A stretch of 64,000 nt of DNA, from NCBI RefSeq assembly GCF_947498005.1, contig NZ_CANMIW010000003.1:434001-498000 (forward strand). Direction: 5' to 3'. A model generated the notes under the pieces. That model saw only the letters and a program-made list of their open reading frames with translations, had not been told where the DNA came from and made no database searches. Below are positions 1 to 8,706 of the stretch, one piece after another. The stretch comes from an uncultured Winogradskyella sp. GTDB lineage: Bacteria; Bacteroidota; Bacteroidia; Flavobacteriales; Flavobacteriaceae. The position numbers and the translations under genes were made by a program. How positions within the stretch are numbered: position 1 is the first letter of the stretch; each line of letters opens with the position of its first letter.

Positions 1-512
1 ACTTTAAAGATAGCTTTTCCAATATCTTCTAAAGTGCGACTTTCTTTGCGGTCTCCACCAATTAATGATGGTTGAAAAATGAACGTTCTCTTTAAATCTA
101 GTTTTAAAATATCACGTTCCATTTCGCCTTTTGTTTTATTGTAAAACACATTACTATTCGCATCTGCACCTAAAGCTGAAATGACTAAAAAAGATTCAAT
201 ACCATTGGCTTTAGCTAATTTCGCTGCTGAAACAGGAATACCGTGGTCTATTCTTTTAAATAATACTTTATCTGGTGTTTTTGCTTTGGTTGTACCTATA
301 CAACAGAACACTTGGTTACCTGTAAAATCACTTTTAAATTGCTCGATTTCTAATAAATCTCCAATAAACTGTTTGACTTTACTTGGTAACCCTTCAATTT
401 TAGAACGTGAAAACAACTTGATGCTTTCATAGCGATCGTTATTAATCAGTTGGTCTAATAATAAACCACCTGTTAATCCTGATGCACCTAAAATAATTGC
501 TGTCTTCTTCAT
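1..512 (-). CDS. NAD(P)-binding Rossmann-fold oxidoreductase (NmrA/TIP30-like), 3' end cut by window
   Basis: About 170 N-terminal residues are visible; the C-terminus lies beyond base 1. The start ATG is at 512, directly next to the TetR stop at 513-515, so the two genes are almost certainly co-transcribed. Residues 4-15 read TAIILGASGLTG, the glycine-rich dinucleotide-binding turn of atypical short-chain dehydrogenases, followed by alternating strands and helices. Homologues are annotated as NAD(P)H-binding protein or nucleoside-diphosphate-sugar epimerase. The substrate cannot be told from the sequence. Being behind a TetR repressor suggests an inducible redox or detoxification role (inference). 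Confidence 0.8.
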   Translation of the reverse strand, partial: MKKTAIILGASGLTGGLLLDQLINNDRYESIKLFSRSKIEGLPSKVKQFIGDLLEIEQFKSDFTGNQVFCCIGTTKAKTPDKVLFKRIDHGIPVSAAKLAKANGIESFLVISALGADANSNVFYNKTKGEMERDILKLDLKRTFIFQPSLIGGDRKESRTLEDIGKAIFK

Positions 513-1097
513 TTATTTACAAACTTTTATACTGCTCCAAGCAGATTCATAAGCTTCTTCTAAGTGAATTCTATCTAATTGAAATACACCGCGTCTTTGC
601 ATAATCATTAAAAACGATAATGGATTTATAGCATAAGCGTACAGTAAATAATCCGATAAAGGTTTTATTATACCTTCTTGCCTGCCACGTTCCCAGAGAT
701 CTAGTAACGGTTGTAAATGTTTTATTCCTTCCCTTCTACTCTGTTCATCAATCATTGGTGTGTTATCACATTGTGCTAAAAACAGAGCATTTTTGGATTC
801 CTTTAGTTTAAAGTCGGCTATACGATTCCATATCAATTTAAAACCTTCTTCAACTGGCATTGCGTGATTATAAGTACTAAAAGCAAAATTGGTATATTCT
901 GCTTTTACATCAATATATGTTTGATTAACCAAATCTTGTTTGTTTTCAAAATACAAGTAAATAGTAGCAGGAGACACGTTAGCCATTTTAGCTATTTTGC
1001 TCATAGGTGTTGCGTGAAATCCATTGTTATTTACCAACTCAATTGTGGCTTTTACAAGGGCGTTACGTTTATCTATACTTTTTTGAAGTTTTGCCAT
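513..1097 (-). CDS. TetR/AcrR family transcriptional regulator
   Basis: A 194-residue regulator with the classic N-terminal helix-turn-helix at about residues 32-57 (around MSKIAKMANVSPATIYLYF) and a divergent ligand-binding C-terminal half. The frame is open to 1205, but I choose the ATG at 1097. It gives the usual TetR length and leaves the 14-bp palindrome at 1130-1143 in the promoter; the longer start would bury the palindrome in coding sequence. It probably represses itself and the adjoining oxidoreductase. The inducer is unknown. Confidence 0.88.
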   Translation of the reverse strand: MAKLQKSIDKRNALVKATIELVNNNGFHATPMSKIAKMANVSPATIYLYFENKQDLVNQTYIDVKAEYTNFAFSTYNHAMPVEEGFKLIWNRIADFKLKESKNALFLAQCDNTPMIDEQSRREGIKHLQPLLDLWERGRQEGIIKPLSDYLLYAYAINPLSFLMIMQRRGVFQLDRIHLEEAYESAWSSIKVCK

Positions 1098-1129
1098 TTT
1101 CTTAAATTCATTGATAAAAATAATCAAAA

Positions 1130-1143
1130 AATGAACGTTCATT
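1130..1143. promoter_or_regulatory. Palindromic operator of the TetR regulator
   Basis: AATGAACGTTCATT is a perfect 14-bp palindrome centred 39 bases upstream of the chosen TetR start. Its size, symmetry and position fit a TetR-family operator used for autoregulation. Assigning it to this regulator is inference. Confidence 0.6.
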
Positions 1144-1493
1144 CTTTTTTTTAACAAAGGTTTAATATCCTCTTTTATTTCAAAAAAGAAATTCTTAAAT
1201 ATCATAACAGAATTATACTTGATTGAAAAAGCAACTGAAAGCTATAACCTTGTTAACGTAGAATAAATAAAATAACTAAGGCAGCAGTAATAATATTAAG
1301 TTATGAGCTACCTACTATAGTTTACACATAATGTTAATGGATAAAAATTGACACTAAAATGATAGTAAAGAATTTATATCTCTCCCATTACCTATTTTTG
1401 ATACTACCAATGAAGTCATAATATTAGTACCAAAAAACTTAAAACAATTCTTAAGAAGGTAATTTTCAAACCTTTTAAAATATATTTTTGAAT
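1144..1493. other. Intergenic region between hutH and the TetR gene
   Basis: About 350 AT-rich bases with no convincing ORF and no clear intrinsic terminator for hutH. The TetR promoter should lie at its low-coordinate end next to the operator. I see no RNA structure or repeat in it. Confidence 0.5.
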
Positions 1494-3023
1494 TTATTTT
1501 AAATCGTAAGAATTTAAAAACAATTCTTCAATTTCAATATCCACATCTTTTAAAAATTGAATTGACGCTTGAATATCATCATGTAACACTTCATCTACTT
1601 TTATAAAAGGCACCACTTTTCTGTATTGCTCTAAAAAGGACTCTAATAAAGGAGAGGTTTTAAGTGGTCTTCTAAATTCTATAGCTTGCGACGCATTCAT
1701 TAATTCTATGGCAATAACACGTTCTACATTTTTCACTAACGTGTAAGCTTGCGTAGCTGCGTTTGCGCCCATACTTACATGATCTTCTTGGCCATTACTA
1801 GACACAATACTATCTACACTTGCTGGAGTAGCCAATTGTTTATTTGCACTTACAATACTAGCTGCTGTGTATTGCGGAATCATAAATCCTGAATTTAATC
1901 CTGGATTATCCACTAAAAAAGCAGGTAATCCTCTTAAACCTGAAACGAGTTGAAACACACGTCTTTCTGAGATATTTCCTATTTCTGCCATCGCAATTTT
2001 TAGGTAATCTAAAGCTAATGCTAGCGGTTGACCATGGAAATTTCCACCAGAAATAATTAAATCTTCTTCGTGAAAAATGTTAGGATTGTCAGTAACCGAA
2101 TTGATTTCTGTTAATACTACTTTTTCTACAAAATCTAACGTATCCTTTGTTGCACCATGCACTTGTGGAATACAACGAAACGAATAAGGATCTTGTACAT
2201 GTTCTTTTTCACGAGCAATAAGCTCACTTCCTTTTAAAAATTCATTAAAACGTCTGGCTACTTTTCGTTGTCCAGGATGAGGACGAACGGCATGCACTAA
2301 ATCATGAAATGGATCTAAACGACCATCAAAAGCATCTAAAGAAATACTAGCTATTATATCTGCTAAATACGATGTTTTATGAGACATTAATAATAAATAT
2401 ACACCATAGGCACTCATAAATTGTGTGCCATTTAGTAGTGCTAAGCCTTCTTTGGCTTCGAGGGTTATAGGCTCCCAATTGAATTCTTCTAATAATTGAG
2501 CGGCTTCATATTCTTTATTTTTATGTACCACTTTTCCTTTTCCTAATAAAGGCAAAGCTAAATGCGCCAAAGGTGCTAAATCTCCAGAAGCACCTAATGA
2601 TCCTTGTGTAAATACAAATGGAAATATATCGTTATTAAAAAATTCTATTAAGCGTTCTACGGTTGCTAATTGTACTCCACTATGTCCATAACTTAAGGAC
2701 TGTATTTTTAATAGTAACATCACTTTAACTACAGATTCTGGTACACGTTCTCCAGTTCCACAAGCATGAGACATAACTAAGTTTTCTTGTAATTGACTTA
2801 AGTCTTCATCAGAAATTTTCACATTATATAGAGAACCAAAACCTGTGTTAATCCCATACATTGGCTTTTTATTACTCGCCAATTTATGATCTAAATATGA
2901 TTTACATTTTTGAATGTTATTTATAGACTCCTCAGAAAGTTTTAGCTTTTTATTTTTGTAAAAAATATTGTAAATGGTTACAATATCTAAAGCGTCTGAA
3001 GAGATAGTATGATAGTTATTCAT
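1494..3023 (-). CDS. hutH: Histidine ammonia-lyase
   Basis: A 509-residue member of the MIO-dependent aromatic amino-acid lyase family, deaminating L-histidine to trans-urocanate in the first step of histidine degradation. Residues 141-150 GSLGASGDLA contain Ala145-Ser146-Gly147, which cyclise to the MIO cofactor. The active-site tyrosine is in PMYGINTGFG near residue 56. The substrate-selectivity pair is Ser85-His86 (in MSHACG), as in true histidine lyases rather than tyrosine or phenylalanine lyases. Length is normal. No hutU, hutI or hutG lies beside it in the window, so the rest of the pathway must be elsewhere if present. Confidence 0.95.
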   Translation of the reverse strand: MNNYHTISSDALDIVTIYNIFYKNKKLKLSEESINNIQKCKSYLDHKLASNKKPMYGINTGFGSLYNVKISDEDLSQLQENLVMSHACGTGERVPESVVKVMLLLKIQSLSYGHSGVQLATVERLIEFFNNDIFPFVFTQGSLGASGDLAPLAHLALPLLGKGKVVHKNKEYEAAQLLEEFNWEPITLEAKEGLALLNGTQFMSAYGVYLLLMSHKTSYLADIIASISLDAFDGRLDPFHDLVHAVRPHPGQRKVARRFNEFLKGSELIAREKEHVQDPYSFRCIPQVHGATKDTLDFVEKVVLTEINSVTDNPNIFHEEDLIISGGNFHGQPLALALDYLKIAMAEIGNISERRVFQLVSGLRGLPAFLVDNPGLNSGFMIPQYTAASIVSANKQLATPASVDSIVSSNGQEDHVSMGANAATQAYTLVKNVERVIAIELMNASQAIEFRRPLKTSPLLESFLEQYRKVVPFIKVDEVLHDDIQASIQFLKDVDIEIEELFLNSYDLK

Positions 3024-3121
3024 TATTTAAAATTATTTAGTACTCAAAATTGAGAATAATTTTACAGTTTACAAGGTTTTGTTAATAATTCATTGGTACT
3101 TTTTATTTAACGATTAATGCT

Positions 3122-3129
3122 TATTTTTG
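3122..3129 (+). promoter_or_regulatory. Promoter -7 box of the thioredoxin-fold lipoprotein gene
   Basis: TATTTTTG matches the Bacteroidota sigma-A -7 consensus TAnnTTTG, 22 bases before the ATG at 3152. No clear -33 TTTG is visible. Confidence 0.55.
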
Positions 3130-3151
3130 CGTTTGAATAAAAATTTTAAAA

Positions 3152-4189
3152 ATGAAAAGATTATTATTACTAGTTACTGCCGTAACATTAGTAGCATGTA
3201 AAGGTGAACCTAAAGATTACGTTACACTTTCTGGAAAAATTGAAAATCCAGATGAAAGTAAAACGCTTAAAATTTTTAAAGGTAAGAGCTACGAAAAACT
3301 GATTACATTAAATGATGATGGTTCTTTTTCAGATACATTGAAAGTTGTAGCAGGTGATTACAATCTTCAGCATGGTAAAGAATATGGAACTATTTATTTA
3401 GAGAATGATAATTCTTCTTCTTTTGAAACAGATTATGAATCTTTTATTGATTCTATGGTTTTTAAAGGTGATGGCGCTGATACAAATAACTTTTCTTTAA
3501 AATCCTACACTATGGGTAAGGATTATTTTACTGAAGACCTTGTTTCTAAAGGTAGTAAAGAAGATGTTGAAAAAGCGTTAGAAGATTACCAATCTGCTTA
3601 TCAAGATTTAAAACAGAAATATCCTGCTGTGGATTCTACCCATTTGGCATTAATGGATAAGAACGTAGATCGCACAGTAAAGCAGATAGATCAGTTTGTG
3701 AGTTCTAAATTTGCCATTATTGGTGCATTACCTAAAGGATCTATATCTCCAACTTTTGAAAATTATGAAAACTATGCTGGTGGCACAATGTCACTTTCAG
3801 ATTTAAAAGGTAAATACGTTTATATTGATATTTGGGCTACTTGGTGTCCTCCTTGTATTAGAGAAATTCCATCTCTTAAGAAGATTGAAAAGCAATATCA
3901 TGGTAAAAACATTGCGTTTGTAAGTATCTCTGTAGATAATGGTCGTGGTTACAAAAATGATGCAGCTGCTGCATATCAAGGTTGGAAAAAAATGATTGTA
4001 GATAAAGAATTAAGCGGAATTCAGTTGTATGCAGATAATGGTTTCCGATCTGATTTCATCAAAAACTATAAAATTAATGGAATTCCTCGATTTATCTTAA
4101 TTGACCCAAATGGTAATATTGTAAGTGCTGATGCACCAAGACCATCAAGCCCGAGCTTAATAGAATTATTTAACGAATTAGAAATTTAA
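3152..4189 (+). CDS. TlpA-like thioredoxin-fold lipoprotein with N-terminal DUF4369-type domain
   Basis: A 345-residue protein with a lipoprotein signal ending in lipobox LVAC (Cys16), so it should be anchored on the periplasmic side of a membrane. The N-terminal half resembles the beta-rich DUF4369 domain often joined to redoxins in Bacteroidota. The C-terminal half, from about residue 195, is an AhpC/TSA-thioredoxin fold with active site WCPPC (Cys232, Cys235) and a cis-proline segment in NGIPRFILID. Probably a thiol-disulfide oxidoreductase acting on envelope proteins. The exact partner (for example cytochrome c maturation) is not shown. Confidence 0.88.
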   Translation: MKRLLLLVTAVTLVACKGEPKDYVTLSGKIENPDESKTLKIFKGKSYEKLITLNDDGSFSDTLKVVAGDYNLQHGKEYGTIYLENDNSSSFETDYESFIDSMVFKGDGADTNNFSLKSYTMGKDYFTEDLVSKGSKEDVEKALEDYQSAYQDLKQKYPAVDSTHLALMDKNVDRTVKQIDQFVSSKFAIIGALPKGSISPTFENYENYAGGTMSLSDLKGKYVYIDIWATWCPPCIREIPSLKKIEKQYHGKNIAFVSISVDNGRGYKNDAAAAYQGWKKMIVDKELSGIQLYADNGFRSDFIKNYKINGIPRFILIDPNGNIVSADAPRPSSPSLIELFNELEI

Positions 4190-4210
4190 ATTATTCATAA
4201 TAGAAGCATT

Positions 4211-4246
4211 AAAAAGCCAAACATTTTAACTGTTTGGCTTTTTTTT
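4211..4246. terminator. Bidirectional intrinsic terminator
   Basis: A 10-bp stem AAGCCAAACA / TGTTTGGCTT (4214-4223 with 4231-4240) and a 7-base loop, with A-run and T-run flanks. It lies between the convergent redoxin and nnr genes and can serve both. Confidence 0.88.
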
Positions 4247-4250
4247 ATGA

Positions 4251-5813
4251 TTATTGTTTTGGTTTTTCGTCTGGCTGTTCTTCTTGTGGCGGCTCTGGTT
4301 TTTTAAATAAATCAATATATGCTTTACTCACACCTTCAATGATATGGCTCGCAATTAAACTTTGATAACCATAGTCTTCGAGTTGAAGATCTGCTGCTTT
4401 GCCATGTAGATAAACCGCAAAAATAGTTGCAGATAACTGCTCATAGCCTTGTGCAACTAAACCACATATTATTCCGGTTAAAACATCGCCACTTCCTGCT
4501 GTGGCCATACCAGGATTTCCTGTTGTATTTATGTAAAATTTATCTTGAAAAACGGTTATAGTATTTGCACCTTTTATAACTACAATCAGATTATATTTTT
4601 TAGAGAATGCTTTTACCTTTTTTAATTTATCAAAATCATCTGACCATTTACCAATTAAACGCTCTAACTCTTTAGGATGTGGTGTGAGGATGGTAAATTC
4701 TGGTAGTAATTTTAATAACGCTTTCTTTTTAGATAAAATATTAAGACCATCTGCATCTACAACTAATGGGCTTTTATTTTCTTTTAAGAAAGCTTCAAAA
4801 GCTTTTATTGTTCTCCCAGAAGTACCTAGCCCTACTCCTACTCCAATAACTGTTGGATCTAAATCAAAACTGATATTAGAAATATGAGTTTCATCACTAT
4901 CTGTAATGACCATTATTTCTGGTATTGCAGATTGTAAACTATGGTAACCACATTTTGGAGTATATGCTGTAACTAAACCTGCTCCAGAACCTAAAGCTGC
5001 TCTGCTCGCTAAATTTACAGCTCCGATTTTGCCATAACTTCCTCCTAAAATCATGACATGTCCAAATTCTCCTTTGTGAGAAAACTTTTGTCTTGGCTTA
5101 TAAAGTGGTAATACTTCATGTTTTGAAATAAGCTCTACTTCTGTGTCTGTTTTTATTAAATAATCGCGATCAATACCAATATCTAAAGCTTCCCATTGTA
5201 CTGTGTATTTTGCTGTTTCTGGTAAAAAGAACACTAATTTAGGCGATTGAAAACTTAAGGTGTAATTGGCATTAACAACATCCTTTTCATCTTCTACTCT
5301 TTTGTCTGTAAATAATCCTGAAGGTATATCAATTGATAACGTAAACGCTTTAGAAATTCTAAATTGCTCAAAAAGGGCTTTTACCCAATCGTTTGGCGGA
5401 CGATTTATACCAATCCCAAAAACAGCATCTACTATTATATCTTCCTCCTTTATAACTATTTCAGAAAAATCATTTTCACAACTCAACATTTTAGGCCAAT
5501 CCTTCGTAACATTTTTTATACGATCGTAGTTAATTAAAAAATCTTTAGATCGTTTATCACTACAATTGACAATATAAGTGACCACATTATAGCCATGAGT
5601 TACTAAATGCCTTGCTAACACTAAACCATCGCCTCCATTATTACCTATTCCACAGAACACGTGGATTGGTACTTGAGCGCCTTGCATACGCATGTGAATC
5701 CAGTTAAAAATCTGAATTCCCGCGCGTTCCATTAAATCTGTTGATGTTATTTTTTGACGTTCTGTAGTTAGTTTATCGCCTTCATAAATTTGTTCTTTAG
5801 AAAATAATTTCAT
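4251..5813 (-). CDS. nnr: Bifunctional NAD(P)H-hydrate epimerase / ADP-dependent NAD(P)H-hydrate dehydratase
   Basis: A 520-residue fusion that repairs hydrated NADH and NADPH. The N-terminal YjeF_N epimerase domain shows GIGNNGGDG at residues 55-63 and the conserved DAVFGIG segment. The C-terminal ribokinase-like dehydratase domain starts near residue 245 (GHVMILGGSYGKIGA) and carries GNPGMATAGSGDVLTG, the nucleotide-binding and catalytic-Asp motif. Both activities therefore look intact. A proline/glutamate-rich tail of about 15 residues is probably disordered. It acts in the cytosol as a housekeeping repair enzyme. Confidence 0.95.
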   Translation of the reverse strand: MKLFSKEQIYEGDKLTTERQKITSTDLMERAGIQIFNWIHMRMQGAQVPIHVFCGIGNNGGDGLVLARHLVTHGYNVVTYIVNCSDKRSKDFLINYDRIKNVTKDWPKMLSCENDFSEIVIKEEDIIVDAVFGIGINRPPNDWVKALFEQFRISKAFTLSIDIPSGLFTDKRVEDEKDVVNANYTLSFQSPKLVFFLPETAKYTVQWEALDIGIDRDYLIKTDTEVELISKHEVLPLYKPRQKFSHKGEFGHVMILGGSYGKIGAVNLASRAALGSGAGLVTAYTPKCGYHSLQSAIPEIMVITDSDETHISNISFDLDPTVIGVGVGLGTSGRTIKAFEAFLKENKSPLVVDADGLNILSKKKALLKLLPEFTILTPHPKELERLIGKWSDDFDKLKKVKAFSKKYNLIVVIKGANTITVFQDKFYINTTGNPGMATAGSGDVLTGIICGLVAQGYEQLSATIFAVYLHGKAADLQLEDYGYQSLIASHIIEGVSKAYIDLFKKPEPPQEEQPDEKPKQ

Positions 5814-6022
5814 TTTACTAGTTATAATTTTAAAGTGATTACCTGTAACATTATAAATAAACTCATTTTGAGAATTTATTTCAACATAGTGATTGTTACA
5901 TGTGAATTGTTTAACACAAGTTGTAAAATGCTAGCAATAATTCAATTTAATTGCAAAGACTAGCCCTTTTTTACAAATTCCTTAAAAAGGAATAATTAGT
6001 TTTTTTATTACTGTAAAAATAA
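5814..6022. other. Intergenic region upstream of the thr promoter, with a short hairpin
   Basis: AT-rich, no ORF. ATTCCTT / AAGGAAT at 5977-5993 forms a 7-bp hairpin with a 3-base loop, followed by AATTAG and a run of seven T. It could be a plus-strand terminator that insulates the thr operon or a protein site. The promoter of nnr must also lie here, but no clear box is visible for it. Confidence 0.4.
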
Positions 6023-6030
6023 TACTTTTG
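6023..6030 (+). promoter_or_regulatory. Promoter -7 box of the thr operon
   Basis: TACTTTTG matches TAnnTTTG exactly. Transcription would begin near 6036, leaving a transcribed leader of roughly 165 bases before thrA, unusually long next to other boxes in the window. Confidence 0.6.
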
Positions 6031-6037
6031 ACATGTA

Positions 6038-6145
6038 ATGACGAAAAAAATAAACATATCAGAAAATACAATCTCACATACATTCGGTATGTCTATTTCT
6101 ATGTTTTTTATTTCAACTATTATTACCCTTTGGGGTAATTTATAA
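6038..6145 (+). CDS. thrL: Candidate threonine-operon leader peptide
   Basis: A 35-codon ORF (ATG at 6038, TAA at 6143) in the leader of thrA. Its C-terminal part reads FFISTIITLWGNL, with adjoining Ile and Thr codons (ATT TCA ACT ATT ATT ACC), the two amino acids that control the E. coli thr attenuator. The control codons run directly into a hairpin, ATTACCC / GGGTAAT (6122-6128 with 6133-6139). The ATG is only a few bases after the predicted transcription start; internal ATG codons at 6089 and 6101 would give shorter peptides with the same Thr/Ile core. Leader function is inferred from position and codon content. Confidence 0.5.
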   Translation: MTKKINISENTISHTFGMSISMFFISTIITLWGNL

Positions 6146-6190
6146 TATGCTTTCCGTCCCTTTTTGTCTATACAGACATTTTATTCTCTT
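6122..6190 (+). promoter_or_regulatory. Possible attenuator region between leader ORF and thrA
   Basis: Two short hairpins follow the control codons: ATTACCC/GGGTAAT (6122-6139), and TGTCT/AGACA with loop ATAC (6165-6178) followed by a T-rich tail (6179-6190). ATGTCT inside the leader (6089-6094) can pair instead with AGACAT (6174-6179), giving a possible alternative fold. The terminator stem has only five pairs, so the mechanism is tentative. Confidence 0.35.
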
Positions 6191-6204
6191 AAATTATATA
6201 AAAT

Positions 6205-8679
6205 ATGAAAGTCCTTAAATTTGGTGGAACATCAGTAGGTTCAGCCGAAAACATAAATAAAGTTATAAATATATTAGATCAACAATCTAAAAACACAAAT
6301 ATTGCTGTTGTAGTCTCTGCCGTTGGTGGTATCACAGACAAACTTTTAGAAGCTGCAAATTTAGCTTGTGCTAAAAACGAAGATTACAAACTGAAATACG
6401 ATGTCATCTGGTCTATACATAATAAAGTGATTGACGGCTTATTTGAAAATTCAAATCAGAACAATGAGTTAAAGGTAAATCAAGATAAATTACGTGAAAT
6501 AGTTTCTGATAAATTAAACGAATTAAAAAGTCTACTTAATGGTATATACCTCATTAACGAGTTGTCACCTCAGACAAAAGATAAATTATTAAGTTTTGGC
6601 GAAGCATTGTCTTCTACAATAATTTATCATACGCTTAAGTCTAGACAATTAGATGCTACTCTAAAAAACTCACAAGAAGTAATTATTACAGATTCTAACT
6701 TTAATAATGCTATTGTAAATTTTGAAGTTACCAATTCTAATATTCAAGAGTTTTTTAAATCTAACTCTAATGCTATAGTATTGTTTCCTGGTTTTGTTTC
6801 AAAATCTACACATGGCGAAATTACTACTTTAGGTCGTGGTGGATCCGATTATACAGCTGCTATTATTGCTGCTGCTATGGATGCTGACGAATTACAAATC
6901 TGGACAGACGTTAGTGGTATGTACACTACAAACCCTAAACTGGTAAAACAGGCTTCTCCTATTGTTGAATTATCTTATCAAGAAGCTGTGGAGCTATCAC
7001 ATTTCGGTGCAAAAGTTTTATATCCTCCTACAGTAATGCCAGTGCTTAAGAAGGAAATTCCTATTGTAATTAAAAACACAATGGAACCAGAAGCTATTGG
7101 TACAACAATTACTAAAAACACCGTTAATGCAGATAATTCGCCTGTAAAAGGAATTAGTAATATTGAAAACATTGCTTTACTAACCTTACAAGGTAATGGT
7201 ATGGTTGGTGTTCCTGGATTTAGTAAACGTCTTTTTGAAACGCTTGCTCAAGAGAAAATCAATATCATATTAATAACACAATCATCTTCAGAGCATTCTA
7301 TATGTTTCGGAATTTCGGCAAATGATGCACAACGCGCAAAAGAGGTTATTGATACGGTTTTTGAATACGAAATTGCATTACAGAAAATAGACCCAATTGT
7401 TGTTGAAATGGATTTATCTATTATTGCGGTAATTGGCGATAAAATGAAAAGTCATCAAGGAATTAGCGGCAAAATGTTTAGTACGCTTGGCAAGAACAAC
7501 GTAAATATTAGAGCGATTGCGCAAGGTGCGTCTGAACGTAATATTTCTGCTATAATTCATAAAAATGATGTGAAAAAGGCTTTAAATAGTTTACACGAAC
7601 AGTTTTTTGAAATAAAAACGAAACAAATTAATTTATTTATTACTGGTGTTGGTAATGTTGGCGAACGACTTATTGAACAAATAAAACAACAAAAAGCCTA
7701 CGTTAAAGAAAACTTTAAAATCAATCTAAGAGTTGCAGGTTTATCTAACTCTCGAAAAATGGTTGTGAATGATGAAGGAATTAATCTTAAAAACTGGAAA
7801 GAGCAATTAGACGCTGGGGAAACAGCGAGTTTAGACGGATTCTTTCAACATGCAAAATCCTTAAATTTAAGAAACTCTGTTTTTGTAGATATTACTGCAA
7901 ACGAAGCGGTTTCTAACATTTATGGCGAATATCTAAAACAAAGTATTTCTGTTGTCGCTTGTAATAAAATTGCATGTTCTGGTAATATTGAATATTATAA
8001 TGAGTTAAAAACATTATCGCGTAAATACAATGCTTCATTCTTATTTGAAACCAATGTTGGTGCAGGTTTACCGGTTATTGACACATTAAGTCATTTAATA
8101 ACTTCTGGAGATAAAATCAATACAATTCAAGCTGTTTTATCTGGTAGTTTAAACTTTATATTCAATAACTTTAATGCTGAAACTACATTCTATGATGTCG
8201 TAAAACAAGCACAAGAAGAAGGTTATACAGAACCTGACCCAAGAATTGATTTGAGCGGAATTGATGTAGCACGTAAAGTTTTAATTTTAGCTAGAGAAAG
8301 CGGACACGCTATTGAGCTTTCCGATTTAGAGAGTGATAATTTCTTAACTGATGGTGCAATGAATGCATCTTCTGTTGATGATTTCTTTGAAACCCTGAAA
8401 ACTGATGAAGCTTATTATCAAAGTTTATTCAAATCTGCTGAAGACAATAATTGTCAACTCAAATTTGTAGCCGAGTTTAACGACGGAAAAGCAAAAGTAG
8501 GTTTAAAAGAAATACCTGAAGGTCATCCTTTTTTCAACTTAAAAGGAAAAGATAATATTGTAATGTTCTACACTCAGCGTTACCCAGAACAACCCATGAT
8601 TATTAAAGGTGCTGGTGCTGGTGCAGATGTTACGGCTTCTGGTTTGTTTGCAGATATTATAAGAATTGCTAATAATTAA
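6205..8679 (+). CDS. thrA: Bifunctional aspartate kinase / homoserine dehydrogenase I
   Basis: An 824-residue fusion catalysing the first and third steps from aspartate to threonine. The aspartokinase domain begins with KFGGTSVG (residues 4-11) and is followed by tandem ACT domains (about 310-460) for feedback control. The homoserine dehydrogenase domain starts with the NAD(P)-binding turn ITGVGNVGERL near residue 475 and contains the GLPVIDTL and PDPRIDLSGIDVARK signatures. Domain order and length match E. coli ThrA. It is the first gene of thrA-thrB-thrC and sits behind a candidate attenuator. Confidence 0.97.
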   Translation: MKVLKFGGTSVGSAENINKVINILDQQSKNTNIAVVVSAVGGITDKLLEAANLACAKNEDYKLKYDVIWSIHNKVIDGLFENSNQNNELKVNQDKLREIVSDKLNELKSLLNGIYLINELSPQTKDKLLSFGEALSSTIIYHTLKSRQLDATLKNSQEVIITDSNFNNAIVNFEVTNSNIQEFFKSNSNAIVLFPGFVSKSTHGEITTLGRGGSDYTAAIIAAAMDADELQIWTDVSGMYTTNPKLVKQASPIVELSYQEAVELSHFGAKVLYPPTVMPVLKKEIPIVIKNTMEPEAIGTTITKNTVNADNSPVKGISNIENIALLTLQGNGMVGVPGFSKRLFETLAQEKINIILITQSSSEHSICFGISANDAQRAKEVIDTVFEYEIALQKIDPIVVEMDLSIIAVIGDKMKSHQGISGKMFSTLGKNNVNIRAIAQGASERNISAIIHKNDVKKALNSLHEQFFEIKTKQINLFITGVGNVGERLIEQIKQQKAYVKENFKINLRVAGLSNSRKMVVNDEGINLKNWKEQLDAGETASLDGFFQHAKSLNLRNSVFVDITANEAVSNIYGEYLKQSISVVACNKIACSGNIEYYNELKTLSRKYNASFLFETNVGAGLPVIDTLSHLITSGDKINTIQAVLSGSLNFIFNNFNAETTFYDVVKQAQEEGYTEPDPRIDLSGIDVARKVLILARESGHAIELSDLESDNFLTDGAMNASSVDDFFETLKTDEAYYQSLFKSAEDNNCQLKFVAEFNDGKAKVGLKEIPEGHPFFNLKGKDNIVMFYTQRYPEQPMIIKGAGAGADVTASGLFADIIRIANN

Positions 8680-8706
8680 TGATTACCGCTTTTGCGGAAA
8701 ATAAAC

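Noticed and set aside
79-88. A second TGAACGTTC-like sequence near the left edge, similar to the TetR operator
   Set aside because: It lies inside the oxidoreductase coding region (codons for RTFI) and is only half-matched outside the core; chance is the simpler explanation.
181-432. An 83-codon plus-strand ORF at the left edge
   Set aside because: It is antisense to the Rossmann oxidoreductase, whose GASGLTG motif and ATG next to the TetR stop show the coding strand.
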